From: HGM04593 sp045661225
GTDB lineage: Bacteria > Bacteroidota > Bacteroidia > Bacteroidales > Bacteroidaceae
Reading direction: 5' to 3'
DNA length: 64,000 nucleotides
Assembly (NCBI GenBank): GCA_045661225.1
Contig: JAZRFF010000026.1
Span: 1-64,000, forward strand
Numbering within the stretch: the first letter of the stretch is position 1; each line of letters opens with the position of its first letter. Below the pieces are notes generated by a model. It did no database searches. It worked only from the letters and a program-made list of their open reading frames with translations, and was not told the origin of the DNA. Shown here piece by piece: positions 18,717 to 26,471 of the stretch. The translations under genes and the position numbers were made by a program.

Positions 18717-20708
18717 GTGCGCAAATTTATACACAACATACTCGCAGCAACACTGCTCGCAACGCTAATACTATCGTGCAGCAGCGAAAAGGCCATCAAG
18801 AAAGGTGACCGCTTCGCCGCTATTATGGAGTATCACGAGGCTGCAAAAGAGTATAAAAAGGCTTACAGCAAAATATCGTCAAAAGAGCGCAAAAAACGCG
18901 CCGAAGTTGCGTGGAAGATGGCAGAGTGCTACCGCAAAAGCAACAATGCAGCAAGAGCCGCCGGTGCCTATCAGAATGCAGTAAGATACGGTTACCCCGA
19001 CTCCACAGCCCTGTTACACCTTGCCGATGCGCAGTTAGAGAACGGCGACTATAAAGCCTCGCAAAAAAGCTATCAAGCATTCCTGGGACTCGCCCCCGGC
19101 AACCGAATGGCAGAAATAGGCCTGCAATCGGCAATCCAGTCGGCCGAGTGGAAGAAAAACCCCAACCGCTATATAGTAAAGAAATCTAAAGAACTTAACG
19201 GACAACGCAGTGACTACTGCCCTATGTTTGTCGGCGAGGACTCGGCTACAATCATCACCACCAGTACCAGAAAAGAAGCGACAGGAACCGACATCAGCGG
19301 TATCACAGGACAAAAATTTGCCGACCTTTTTATAACAAAGCTTGACGAAAAAGGAAAATGGCAGAAAACCGAGAAAATAGACGGCGATGTAAACAGCGAG
19401 TTCGAGGACGGTGCCTGCGCCTTCACCCCTGATGGCAAGGTGATGTACTTTACACGTTGCGTAACCGATGAACAACACCCACGCTTCGCCGGAATATACA
19501 GGAGCAACAGAAGTGACGCCACTTGGGGCAAGCCCGAACAAGTTATAATATCAAAAGACACCTTATCGGCATACGCACACCCGGCAATATCCCCCGATGG
19601 CGAATGGTTATACTTTACATCGAATATGGCCGGTGGCGAGGGCGGGCTCGACCTGTGGCGCTTCTACATAGGCACAAACAAGGCAAAAGAAGCGAGCATA
19701 GAGAATCTCGGACCATCAATAAACACCGAAGCCGACGAACAGTTCCCCACATTCGGGCCGCAAGGCGAGCTATTCTTTTCATCGGACGGCTACCCGGGTA
19801 TGGGCGCGCTCGACATATACTGCGCTACGCTTGAGAACGACACATTATGGAGCGTTAAAAATATGGGAGCACCCATTAACTCCAATGGCGACGACTTTGG
19901 AATGACATTCGCGCCAGGGCTCTATCGAGGATTCTTCTCATCAAACAGAGGCGATGCACGAGGTTGGGACCACATATATTCATTCTACCTTCCCGAGACC
20001 GTACACACGTTACGAGGCTGGTTGTACGAAAAAGATGGTTACGAACTGCCCGAAGGGGTTATTTATATGATTGGCGACGATGGCACGAACAAAAGTTTCG
20101 GAGTTATGAAAGACGGTTCGTACAGCGTGCGGGTTACGCCGGGCGTGAAGTACGTGCTTTTGGGCACCTGCAAAGGCTATCTTAACGCAATGCAGGAATT
20201 GACAACGGACAGCATAGAAGGAAACAAGGAGTATCAGCGGGACTTTGCACTACCCTCAATAACAAGACCGGTGCTGATAGACAATATCTTCTACGAATAC
20301 AACAAGGCAAGCCTTACGGCTGAATCGGTCACCTCGCTTGAAAAACTTGTAGAACTACTGGAACAGAACCCCAACGTCACAATAGAGCTCAGTTCGCACT
20401 GCGATTTTCGCGGTAGCGCCGACTACAACAAACGCCTTTCACAATCGCGTGCCGAGACTGTTGTAGAATACCTTATAAAAGAAGGTATAGAGAAAGAACG
20501 CCTTACCGCAGTCGGCTACGGCGAGGAGAGTCCCAAAGCGGTTACAAAGAAAATGACCGAGAACTACACATTCCTGAAAGAAGGCGACATTCTTAGCGAG
20601 ACATTCATAAATGCTTTAGAGAACGACGAGCAACGCGAAATATGCCACCGTCTTAACCGTCGCACCGAATTCCAGGTTCTGCGCACCACATACAAGCTAT
20701 ACGAGTAA
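18717..20708 (+). CDS. porE: PorE-like OmpA-family lipoprotein (TPR, PD40 propeller, CRD, OmpA_C)
   Basis: The 663-residue protein has a lipoprotein signal with Cys21 in LILSCSS and a TPR-like helical region (about 25-145). A PD40/WD40-like beta-propeller follows (about 150-430, with ISPDGEWLYFTS), then a carboxypeptidase-regulatory-like segment and a C-terminal OmpA peptidoglycan-binding domain (about 520-620). This order matches PorE, which links the type IX secretion machinery to the cell wall in Porphyromonas. The start is GTG 18717; no better ATG gives a complete signal peptide. An inverted repeat AGTTATA-A-TATAACT at 18689-18703 lies just upstream and could be a regulatory site. Other OmpA-PD40 proteins share this layout, so a general envelope anchor role is the alternative. 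Confidence 0.8.
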   Translation: MRKFIHNILAATLLATLILSCSSEKAIKKGDRFAAIMEYHEAAKEYKKAYSKISSKERKKRAEVAWKMAECYRKSNNAARAAGAYQNAVRYGYPDSTALLHLADAQLENGDYKASQKSYQAFLGLAPGNRMAEIGLQSAIQSAEWKKNPNRYIVKKSKELNGQRSDYCPMFVGEDSATIITTSTRKEATGTDISGITGQKFADLFITKLDEKGKWQKTEKIDGDVNSEFEDGACAFTPDGKVMYFTRCVTDEQHPRFAGIYRSNRSDATWGKPEQVIISKDTLSAYAHPAISPDGEWLYFTSNMAGGEGGLDLWRFYIGTNKAKEASIENLGPSINTEADEQFPTFGPQGELFFSSDGYPGMGALDIYCATLENDTLWSVKNMGAPINSNGDDFGMTFAPGLYRGFFSSNRGDARGWDHIYSFYLPETVHTLRGWLYEKDGYELPEGVIYMIGDDGTNKSFGVMKDGSYSVRVTPGVKYVLLGTCKGYLNAMQELTTDSIEGNKEYQRDFALPSITRPVLIDNIFYEYNKASLTAESVTSLEKLVELLEQNPNVTIELSSHCDFRGSADYNKRLSQSRAETVVEYLIKEGIEKERLTAVGYGEESPKAVTKKMTENYTFLKEGDILSETFINALENDEQREICHRLNRRTEFQVLRTTYKLYE

Positions 20709-20795
20709 AAGCATTTAAATGGTTCTGAGCAAAGACGGCACCCGGCAAGCACAATCAGAGCCCCCTCTCCTGCAATAAAGCATTCACAAGGAATT

Positions 20796-21371
20796 CTATT
20801 TAATCTTACCGGGATTTTTTGCCACAAAATCGGCCCACGACGAATACTTCTTGTCACTAACCGGTTTCCCTCGCTGAATAAAATGACAGTATGCAGCCCC
20901 AAGAGCATCGGTAGCGTCCATAAACTGCGGCATTTCTCCCGATGATATATTAAGCATACGACGCAACATATCGGCAACCTGTTCTTTCGAAGCCGCACCG
21001 TTACCGGTAATAGCCATCTTTATCTTTAGTGGTGCATATTCGTGAATGGGTACTTGCCGGCTGATTGCAGCAGCTATTGCAACACCCTGCGCACGCCCGA
21101 GTTTCAGCATACTCTGCACATTTTTACCAAAGAACGGCGCCTCAATGGCAAGTTCGTCGGGAAGGAACGATGCTATGAGCCCTTGCACACGAGTAAATAT
21201 CTCTCCAAGCTTCATATACATATCCTTACACTTGCGCAAGTCGATAACCCCCATAGCAATGAGACGTGCACGATTGCCGTTAACACCTATAAAGGCATAA
21301 CCCATAATGTTAGTACCGGGGTCAATGCCCATTATCACCCTTTCGTCGACTGTCTGAGAAGCACTTGTCAT
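20796..21371 (-). CDS. ruvC: Holliday junction resolvase RuvC
   Basis: RuvC cuts four-way junctions made in recombination, working with RuvAB. The 191-residue protein has the acidic active-site segments MGIDPGTNIMGYAFI, ELAIEAPFFGKN and MDATDALGAAYCH in order. Its start overlaps the end of the phosphatase gene by 4 bp, so the two are translated from one mRNA. The convergent porE-like gene ends 87 bp away. Confidence 0.95.
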   Translation of the reverse strand: MTSASQTVDERVIMGIDPGTNIMGYAFIGVNGNRARLIAMGVIDLRKCKDMYMKLGEIFTRVQGLIASFLPDELAIEAPFFGKNVQSMLKLGRAQGVAIAAAISRQVPIHEYAPLKIKMAITGNGAASKEQVADMLRRMLNISSGEMPQFMDATDALGAAYCHFIQRGKPVSDKKYSSWADFVAKNPGKIK

Positions 21372-21838
21372 ATATTCAAATAGCGCAGCAATGCCTTACA
21401 CCCCGCATAAATTTCATTATATGTCTTATCGAAGTTACCGTGATACCAAGGATCCGAAATATCGGCACCGCAACAACGCTGCGGCTCATCAGCCACAAAG
21501 TCGAGCAGTTTCCACACCTTACCTTCACAGTCACAACCTATTATGCGCATAAGATTACGCAGGTTATAATCCTCCATAACTACAATAATGTCAAAATCAT
21601 TGTAATCGTTGACAGTAAAGCGTCGCGCCCTGTGCCCCTCGCAAGGAACATTATGCAACGAAAGAGCAGAGGCCGCCGCAGGAAAAATGCCGTTACCAAT
21701 CTCTTCGCTACTTGTTGCCGATGATTCAATATACAACTCCTCGTTCAAGAAAGCCTTGCGCACAAGTTCTTTCATTACAAACTCCGCCATCGGAGAACGA
21801 CAGATGTTCCCGTGGCACACAAACATTATCTTCTTCAT
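21368..21838 (-). CDS. low-molecular-weight protein-tyrosine phosphatase
   Basis: The 156-residue protein has the catalytic P-loop C8-H-G-N-I-C-R14-S near the N-terminus and the general-acid aspartate in DPWYHGNF near residue 120. That is the full signature of LMW phosphatases. Such enzymes remove phosphate from BY-kinases or other tyrosine-phosphorylated proteins. A Wzc-like kinase is encoded 20 kb away, but a link is only a guess. The start chosen, ATG 21838, lies immediately after a consensus promoter in the flanking repeat. The longer frame to 21940 would run across that promoter. Confidence 0.9.
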   Translation of the reverse strand: MKKIMFVCHGNICRSPMAEFVMKELVRKAFLNEELYIESSATSSEEIGNGIFPAAASALSLHNVPCEGHRARRFTVNDYNDFDIIVVMEDYNLRNLMRIIGCDCEGKVWKLLDFVADEPQRCCGADISDPWYHGNFDKTYNEIYAGCKALLRYLNI

Positions 21839-21927
21839 ACTGCAAAGATAGTGCAAGCGAGTTAAACAACAAACTTGTTTGATTGTTTTACGACGAGCGC
21901 AGCCTATTTTCGCGGCAACGCAAAGAA
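21839..21927. repeat. left island-flanking direct repeat (R1)
   Basis: About 89 bp beginning ACTGCAAAGATAGTGCAAGC recur at 25724-25813 with only a few differences: two substitutions and a short altered stretch near 21914. The core AAACAACAAAC-TT-GTTTGATTGTTT is an imperfect hairpin. R1 holds the promoter of the phosphatase-ruvC operon. It is one of several related intergenic repeats in the window. Confidence 0.9.
21843..21873 (-). promoter_or_regulatory. promoter for phosphatase-ruvC, inside repeat R1
   Basis: On the minus strand TTTG (21873-21870), 19 nt, then TATCTTTG (21850-21843) is a perfect match to the Bacteroidota consensus. The start codon ATG 21838 lies only 4 nt beyond the -7 box, so the transcript is expected to be leaderless or nearly so. 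Confidence 0.75.
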
Positions 21928-22253
21928 AGAAAAAACGCAATCAGGGATATAGCACAGACCGGTCGGTCATACAGCAAGCACACACGCAAGCGATACAGCC
22001 TTATTGCCCACAAGCTTTACAAACCGTAATATCATTTACCTCTACTATGGTAATTCTGCCATTTATAAACTATGGATTGAAACTTCAAACTTGTGTTCTT
22101 CAGAACACAGCAAGGTCTGAAACCCGGCCTCATTTCACAACCTTCTTCCTCCAAAGTTGGGAGAATTAGCAAGTTGAAAAAATTCCTTGGCTAATATTCT
22201 TTTATTCCCGATAAAAGAAATACATTTGCGTTAAATTCAATAGATTGATTATA
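21928..22253 (+). promoter_or_regulatory. island left intergenic region with candidate operator and -7 box
   Basis: No gene is seen here. An inverted repeat TGTGTTCT-TC-AGAACACA lies at 22092-22109, a plausible binding site for the adjacent XRE regulator. TACATTTG at 22221-22228 fits the -7 consensus 25 nt before the regulator's ATG, but no clean TTTG is found at -33. The function of the inverted repeat is inferred. Confidence 0.45.
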
Positions 22254-22454
22254 ATGGAGGATATAAATCGTCTTAAAATAGTGCTTGTAGAAAAGAAACG
22301 TACAGGCAAATGGTTGGCAGAACAATTAGGGAAAAATCCGTCAACAGTATCTAAATGGTGTTCAAATGTGGCTCAACCGGATTTGGCAACACTTGTGAAA
22401 ATTGCAACCTTATTAGAGGTTGAGGTACAAGATTTAGTTATATCAGCAAAATAA
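22254..22454 (+). CDS. XRE/Cro-type helix-turn-helix regulator
   Basis: The 66-residue protein is a single HTH_3/XRE domain: NRLKIVLVEKKRTGKWLAEQ, then the recognition region KNPSTVSKWCSNVAQPD and LATLVKIATLLEVEVQDL. ATG 22254 is preferred to the TTG at 22245. It is 9 bp upstream of the nuclease gene and likely controls this small operon, as control proteins of restriction systems often do. Base composition is AT-richer than the core genes on both sides. Confidence 0.9.
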   Translation: MEDINRLKIVLVEKKRTGKWLAEQLGKNPSTVSKWCSNVAQPDLATLVKIATLLEVEVQDLVISAK

Positions 22455-22463
22455 GATAGTGTT

Positions 22464-23915
22464 ATGAATGATAATTGGATTGAAATAGTAGAAACCTTAC
22501 AGCCACATGTAAAGTGCAATTCAACAGAGGATAAATATCAACAAGATATTGAGAATTGTTTGAAATTTTTAGGCTGGAGGAGTTCCAATAAAACAATGCA
22601 GTCACAATTAACGCTTGGTTTTGGGGCTGGAAACACATTGCGTCCAGACATTATATTATATAAAAATGGTATACCGGTTTTGCCCATTGAAATAAAAAGA
22701 CCTGATAATATTTGCAATGATAAGCAAGTTGGGCAATTGGGTAACTATATGCGACAACTGAAATCTAACGTTGGTTTATATTTCGGTGAAAACATTCGTT
22801 TCTATTATGATAATCCTGATGATTTGGATAATCCAGTAAACGTATTGACTATAGAAATTTCTAAAGAAGATTCTAACGGAGATACTTTCTGCGAAATGCT
22901 TTCATACGAGAAGTTTGATAGAACTTCTTTAGAAGATTTCTGTAAGGAACGCTATAATCAAATCATAGCTCGCAACAATTTACAACTGCGTTTGAATGAA
23001 TTCCTTTTTGGCGGTAATGCTACAAAAAATATCATTACCTTAATCAAAGAAAAATTCACAAAAGAGGGTTTTGAAGATGAAGTATTGAATACGGAATTAA
23101 GCAAATTAGATATAAATGTAAACAGGAAAGAAAACCATAATTTATCTCAAGTAATTGTTACTTCATCTACGGCATTAGAAGATACGGACAAAAACCAAGA
23201 TGCATATTTTTCTTTTGATGGGATAACATTCCATTGCAAAAGGAGATTTGTATTAGAATTGATAAAGCATTACGTTAAGAAAAATCCCAATGTAATTTTT
23301 AAAGAATTGGAAAGGCAATTTCCTGCAGAATTACACACAAAATCTCTTGGAGTTGTTCAAACTTTATCTTCTGTTAATGATAGAATTATATCCAAACCTG
23401 ATTTGCGGAATAGATATTTTTTAAAAGAGAATGAAATAATTACTTTGTCTGACGGTACAAAAGTTGTCGTAAATAACCAATGGGGAACGTATTTTCCGAA
23501 ATTCCTTAAAAAGGCAAAATCGTTATATCATGTAACGAGCCGTGTTGATAAAAACAATGTGGTAAATATTCCTATTGCAGAAAATGAAAGTTTGCATAAA
23601 GGACCAGCAAGTAAACTTAGGTTAAGTTATGGTGATGGTTCAACCATTATGGAACATGATTCAGTCTCTACATTCAAAGTTTTTATTGAGAATATTGGTA
23701 TTGCACAAGTTGCGGCTTTAAATATGAGAGGAAGAAAAGACACTCCATTGGTAAGTAAGCAACTCAGTGAAAAGTATCGCAAATTTCAGCACCCAATGAG
23801 TAATGGATATTTCTTATTTTTAAATCATAGTACAGAAAGTTTAAAAAGATTAATAGAAAAGATAGCTTTTAAGTTAAACATTATTGTAAGCGTTGACGTA
23901 GTTCCTAAGCAATAA
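22464..23915 (+). CDS. PD-(D/E)XK nuclease-domain protein (HsdR N-terminal-like), no partner methylase
   Basis: The first ~130 of 483 residues look like the type I restriction HsdR N-terminal nuclease. PD at 61-62 is followed by E76-I-K78 (the PD-(D/E)XK core) and Q91-LGN-Y95, which fits the QxxxY motif. The rest (about 200-483) is not a helicase and I do not recognise it; it contains a possible winged-helix-like part (ELIKHYVKKNPNVIFKELER) and a segment with LSDGTKVVVNNQWGTYF. No HsdM, HsdS or other methyltransferase is nearby, so this is not an ordinary restriction-modification pair. It is 9 bp after the XRE gene, likely one operon. A defence or DNA-processing role is inferred. Confidence 0.75.
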   Translation: MNDNWIEIVETLQPHVKCNSTEDKYQQDIENCLKFLGWRSSNKTMQSQLTLGFGAGNTLRPDIILYKNGIPVLPIEIKRPDNICNDKQVGQLGNYMRQLKSNVGLYFGENIRFYYDNPDDLDNPVNVLTIEISKEDSNGDTFCEMLSYEKFDRTSLEDFCKERYNQIIARNNLQLRLNEFLFGGNATKNIITLIKEKFTKEGFEDEVLNTELSKLDINVNRKENHNLSQVIVTSSTALEDTDKNQDAYFSFDGITFHCKRRFVLELIKHYVKKNPNVIFKELERQFPAELHTKSLGVVQTLSSVNDRIISKPDLRNRYFLKENEIITLSDGTKVVVNNQWGTYFPKFLKKAKSLYHVTSRVDKNNVVNIPIAENESLHKGPASKLRLSYGDGSTIMEHDSVSTFKVFIENIGIAQVAALNMRGRKDTPLVSKQLSEKYRKFQHPMSNGYFLFLNHSTESLKRLIEKIAFKLNIIVSVDVVPKQ

Positions 23916-24014
23916 TTCAGACTCCATAGATAACCATATATATATAATTGTAGAGATTGGGCAGAAATTAAGAACTGAATACAAGGAGTATTTAAAATAA
24001 ACGACAACTATTGT

Positions 24015-25472
24015 ATGAAACGAATAAAAATATTCATAAGTAGTGTTCAAAGTGAGTTTGCCGAAGAACGAGCTATGCTTTGTCATTATATCCGAACAGA
24101 TGTTCTATTAGGCAAATTCTTTGAGCCATTTATATTTGAAGAAGTTCCGGCCAATGAATATCCGACAAGTCATGTCTATTTGAAAGAGGTGGAACTTTGT
24201 GATATTTATTTGGGACTGTATGGTAATCTTTATGGATATGAAGATGAAGAGGGCGTTTCTCCGACAGAACGCGAGTATGATTTGGCAGCAACGCTTCATA
24301 AAAGTCGTTTAATATATATCAAGAGCATTGAGGAGGAGAAACGGCATCCTAAAGAAACAGCTTTGATACGAAAGGTCGAACGAGATATTGTACGTAAAAC
24401 CTTCGTGGATATTGATGGACTGCGAACGTCTGTCTATGCTTCGCTAATCCGCTATTTGGAGGAAAAGGAATATATCCGCTGGCGACCGTTCGATGCATCT
24501 AATGACAATGGAGCGACATTGGAAGATTTGGACGAGGATAAGATGAAGAATTTTATCCACATGGCACGCTCAAAACGCAATTTTCCTCTTCCTGTTGAAA
24601 CATCGCCAATATCATTGCTTACACATCTTGATTTGATAGATGCCAAAGGAAGATTGGCAAATGCAGCAGTTTTGCTGTTTGGAAAGAAACCACAAAAATA
24701 TTTCATTACATCTGAGGTGAAATGTGTGCAGTTCTATGGCAATGTGGTTGAGAAGCCCATGCCTGCATATCAGATATACAGAGGCAATGTGTTTGAACTT
24801 GTTGACCAAGCCACGAGTTTTGTGATGAGCCGTATCAATAATTGGGTCGGAACACGTGCTGAAGGAGAAAAAGCAGATGTACCGACACGTCCTGAATTAC
24901 CGATTGATGCTGTCAAAGAAGCAATCGTAAATGCTATATGCCATAGAGATTATACAAGTAATGCCAGCGTTCAGGTAATGTTGTTTCGTGACAGGTTGGA
25001 AGTTTGGAATCCAGGCACATTGCCATATGGATTGACAGTACAGAAATTGCATGGTCCTCATAAGTCTTTACCAGCTAATCCGCTACTTGCCGACCCAATG
25101 TATTGGAATGGTTATATTGAAAAGGTGGGTACCGGAACGGAAGATATAATAAACAAATGTCGCGAGTATGGGCTGAAAACTCCGGAATTTTATCAAGAAG
25201 AGGATTTTAGAGTTGTCATTTGGCGCATAAATGAAGAAGGTGATCCAAGGCGTTCCAACGATGATCCAACAGCGTCCCAAAGCGTTCCAACGGACGAAGA
25301 GAAACTATTGGAAGCAATAAACGAAACTCCGTCAATTTCAAGAGCAGAACTATCTAGACGATTAAAAATCAGTGAACGTCAAGTTAGAAAGATAACAGAC
25401 CTATTACGAAAAAAAGGCGTATTGATTCGTGAAGGCGGAAACTCTGGGAAATGGATTATTAATAAGATATAG
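24015..25472 (+). CDS. DUF4062 - GHKL ATPase (HATPase_c_4) - winged HTH protein
   Basis: The 485-residue protein has three parts. Residues 1-105 (KIFISSVQSEFAEER, DIYLGLYGNLYG) are a DUF4062 domain, thought to be TIR-like in fold. Residues about 195-405 match the C-terminal half of Schlafen/AlbA_2-type ATP-binding proteins, with the N-box E302-AIV-N306 and ICHRDY, WNPGTLP and VGTGTEDII. Residues 425-485 are a winged helix (SRAELSRRLKISERQVRKI). In the common relatives an AlbA_2 domain occupies the position held here by DUF4062. The gene is 99 bp after the nuclease gene. Its function is unknown; a sensor or effector in phage defence is one possibility. Confidence 0.8.
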   Translation: MKRIKIFISSVQSEFAEERAMLCHYIRTDVLLGKFFEPFIFEEVPANEYPTSHVYLKEVELCDIYLGLYGNLYGYEDEEGVSPTEREYDLAATLHKSRLIYIKSIEEEKRHPKETALIRKVERDIVRKTFVDIDGLRTSVYASLIRYLEEKEYIRWRPFDASNDNGATLEDLDEDKMKNFIHMARSKRNFPLPVETSPISLLTHLDLIDAKGRLANAAVLLFGKKPQKYFITSEVKCVQFYGNVVEKPMPAYQIYRGNVFELVDQATSFVMSRINNWVGTRAEGEKADVPTRPELPIDAVKEAIVNAICHRDYTSNASVQVMLFRDRLEVWNPGTLPYGLTVQKLHGPHKSLPANPLLADPMYWNGYIEKVGTGTEDIINKCREYGLKTPEFYQEEDFRVVIWRINEEGDPRRSNDDPTASQSVPTDEEKLLEAINETPSISRAELSRRLKISERQVRKITDLLRKKGVLIREGGNSGKWIINKI

Positions 25473-25475
25473 TTT

Positions 25476-25524
25476 AAAAGTAGCCAAACTCTTTGTTCAA
25501 TCAAGAAGTTAGGCTACTTTTGTA
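25476..25524 (+). terminator. rho-independent-like terminator after the island genes
   Basis: AAAAGTAGCC at 25476-25485 pairs with GGCTACTTTT at 25512-25521 across a 26-nt loop and is followed by TGTATT. It begins 4 bp after the stop codon of the DUF4062 gene and ends the island transcript. Confidence 0.7.
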
Positions 25525-25723
25525 TTAGAGTTGTTTGACAAAGACAGTGCAAACCGAGAGCAGAATAAAACTTGTTTTAATTATGCCGAGGTGTAGCCAA
25601 TTTTATGTAAAGCATAATGCTGAAGATTGGTGCAATCTCAAAGTCGCCAAATCGTTACCGACAACTTTCTATCATCGCATTCGCTATTTGTGTATCAATC
25701 AGATACGGAATAATTGATTATCC
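25525..25723. other. intergenic stretch at right end of island
   Basis: Only a short open frame is present (about 44-60 codons between 25535 and 25717, starting TTG or ATG 25582) with no recognisable domain. It may be the remnant of a former island gene, but nothing confirms that it is expressed. Confidence 0.3.
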
Positions 25724-25813
25724 ACTGCAAAGATAGTGCAAGCGAGTTAAACGACAAACTTGTTTGATTGTTTTACAACGAGCGCAGCCTATTTTCGCGC
25801 ATAACGCAAAGAA
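25724..25813. repeat. right island-flanking direct repeat (R2)
   Basis: This is a near copy of R1 (21839-21927). It is followed at once, at 25814-25835, by a second partial copy of its first part (GTGCAAGCGAGTTAAACGAC). R2 lies just beyond the stop codon of cdd (minus strand). It carries the same consensus promoter, but here that promoter points into the island antisense to its genes. Confidence 0.9.
25728..25758 (-). promoter_or_regulatory. promoter copy inside repeat R2, antisense to island
   Basis: The minus strand reads TTTG (25758-25755), 19 nt, TATCTTTG (25735-25728), the same arrangement as in R1. No minus-strand gene follows within the island, so this copy is either idle or makes antisense RNA. 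Confidence 0.6.
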
Positions 25814-25840
25814 GTGCAAGCGAGTTAAACGACAATAAAG

Positions 25841-26323
25841 CTACTCTAAAAAACCAGAGTCGAAAGAGAGAGGCAGCAATGCCTTTATACCATCTTCAAT
25901 TACATAACATTGCTGAGCGCCATAAAGTATTATTCTGACGGAATTCCCGAAACGTTTCTCGGTCTCCAAGATTACCTGACGGCAAGCGCCACAAGGAGGT
26001 ATAGGCATCGAAAGTTCTCCCTTTGAATCTTTCGCGGCAATGGCAAGCACCTCGACAGCCTCGGTCGGATACTGCGAATTTGCCCAAAAGAGCGCGGTTC
26101 GTTCAGCGCACATACCCGATGGGTAAGCAGCATTCTCCTGATTGGTTCCACTTACAATCACGCCATTGTTCAAACGCACCGCGGCACCCACATTGAAATT
26201 AGAATATACAGCATAGCTGTTGGCTGTAGCAGCACGAGCAGCATTAACAACCTCCTTATCGGATACCGACAACTCATCAAGCACACAGACCTTGACTTTT
26301 GTCTGCAAAATCATCTCCTTCAT
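25841..26323 (-). CDS. cdd: cytidine deaminase
   Basis: Cdd converts cytidine and deoxycytidine to uridine forms in pyrimidine salvage. The 160-residue protein has the zinc-site motifs CAERTALF (with the catalytic Glu) and PPCGACRQVILE, and the substrate-binding NFNVGAAVRL. Length is a little above the usual ~135 because of an N-terminal extension. Start ATG 26323 is used; ATG 26314 is also possible. It sits just right of repeat R2. If the island were removed, cdd would lie directly upstream of the phosphatase-ruvC operon. Confidence 0.93.
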   Translation of the reverse strand: MKEMILQTKVKVCVLDELSVSDKEVVNAARAATANSYAVYSNFNVGAAVRLNNGVIVSGTNQENAAYPSGMCAERTALFWANSQYPTEAVEVLAIAAKDSKGELSMPIPPCGACRQVILETEKRFGNSVRIILYGAQQCYVIEDGIKALLPLSFDSGFLE

Positions 26324-26471
26324 AATTCTTTCTCGTTAATATATTAGACAAAACAGGTTTTCTTAGTAAGATAACAATCTTCTTGCCACAAATTATCATC
26401 GCGAAGGTAAACAAATACTTGCGTAAAAACAATTTATTAGTTTATTTTGTATCGTATTACATTTATAGCAT

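Noticed and set aside
22254..25472. Classical restriction-modification system
   Set aside because: No methyltransferase or specificity gene is present between or beside the island genes.
25535..25717. 60-codon open frame at the right end of the island
   Set aside because: It has a TTG start, no recognisable domain and no promoter; kept only as a possible remnant.
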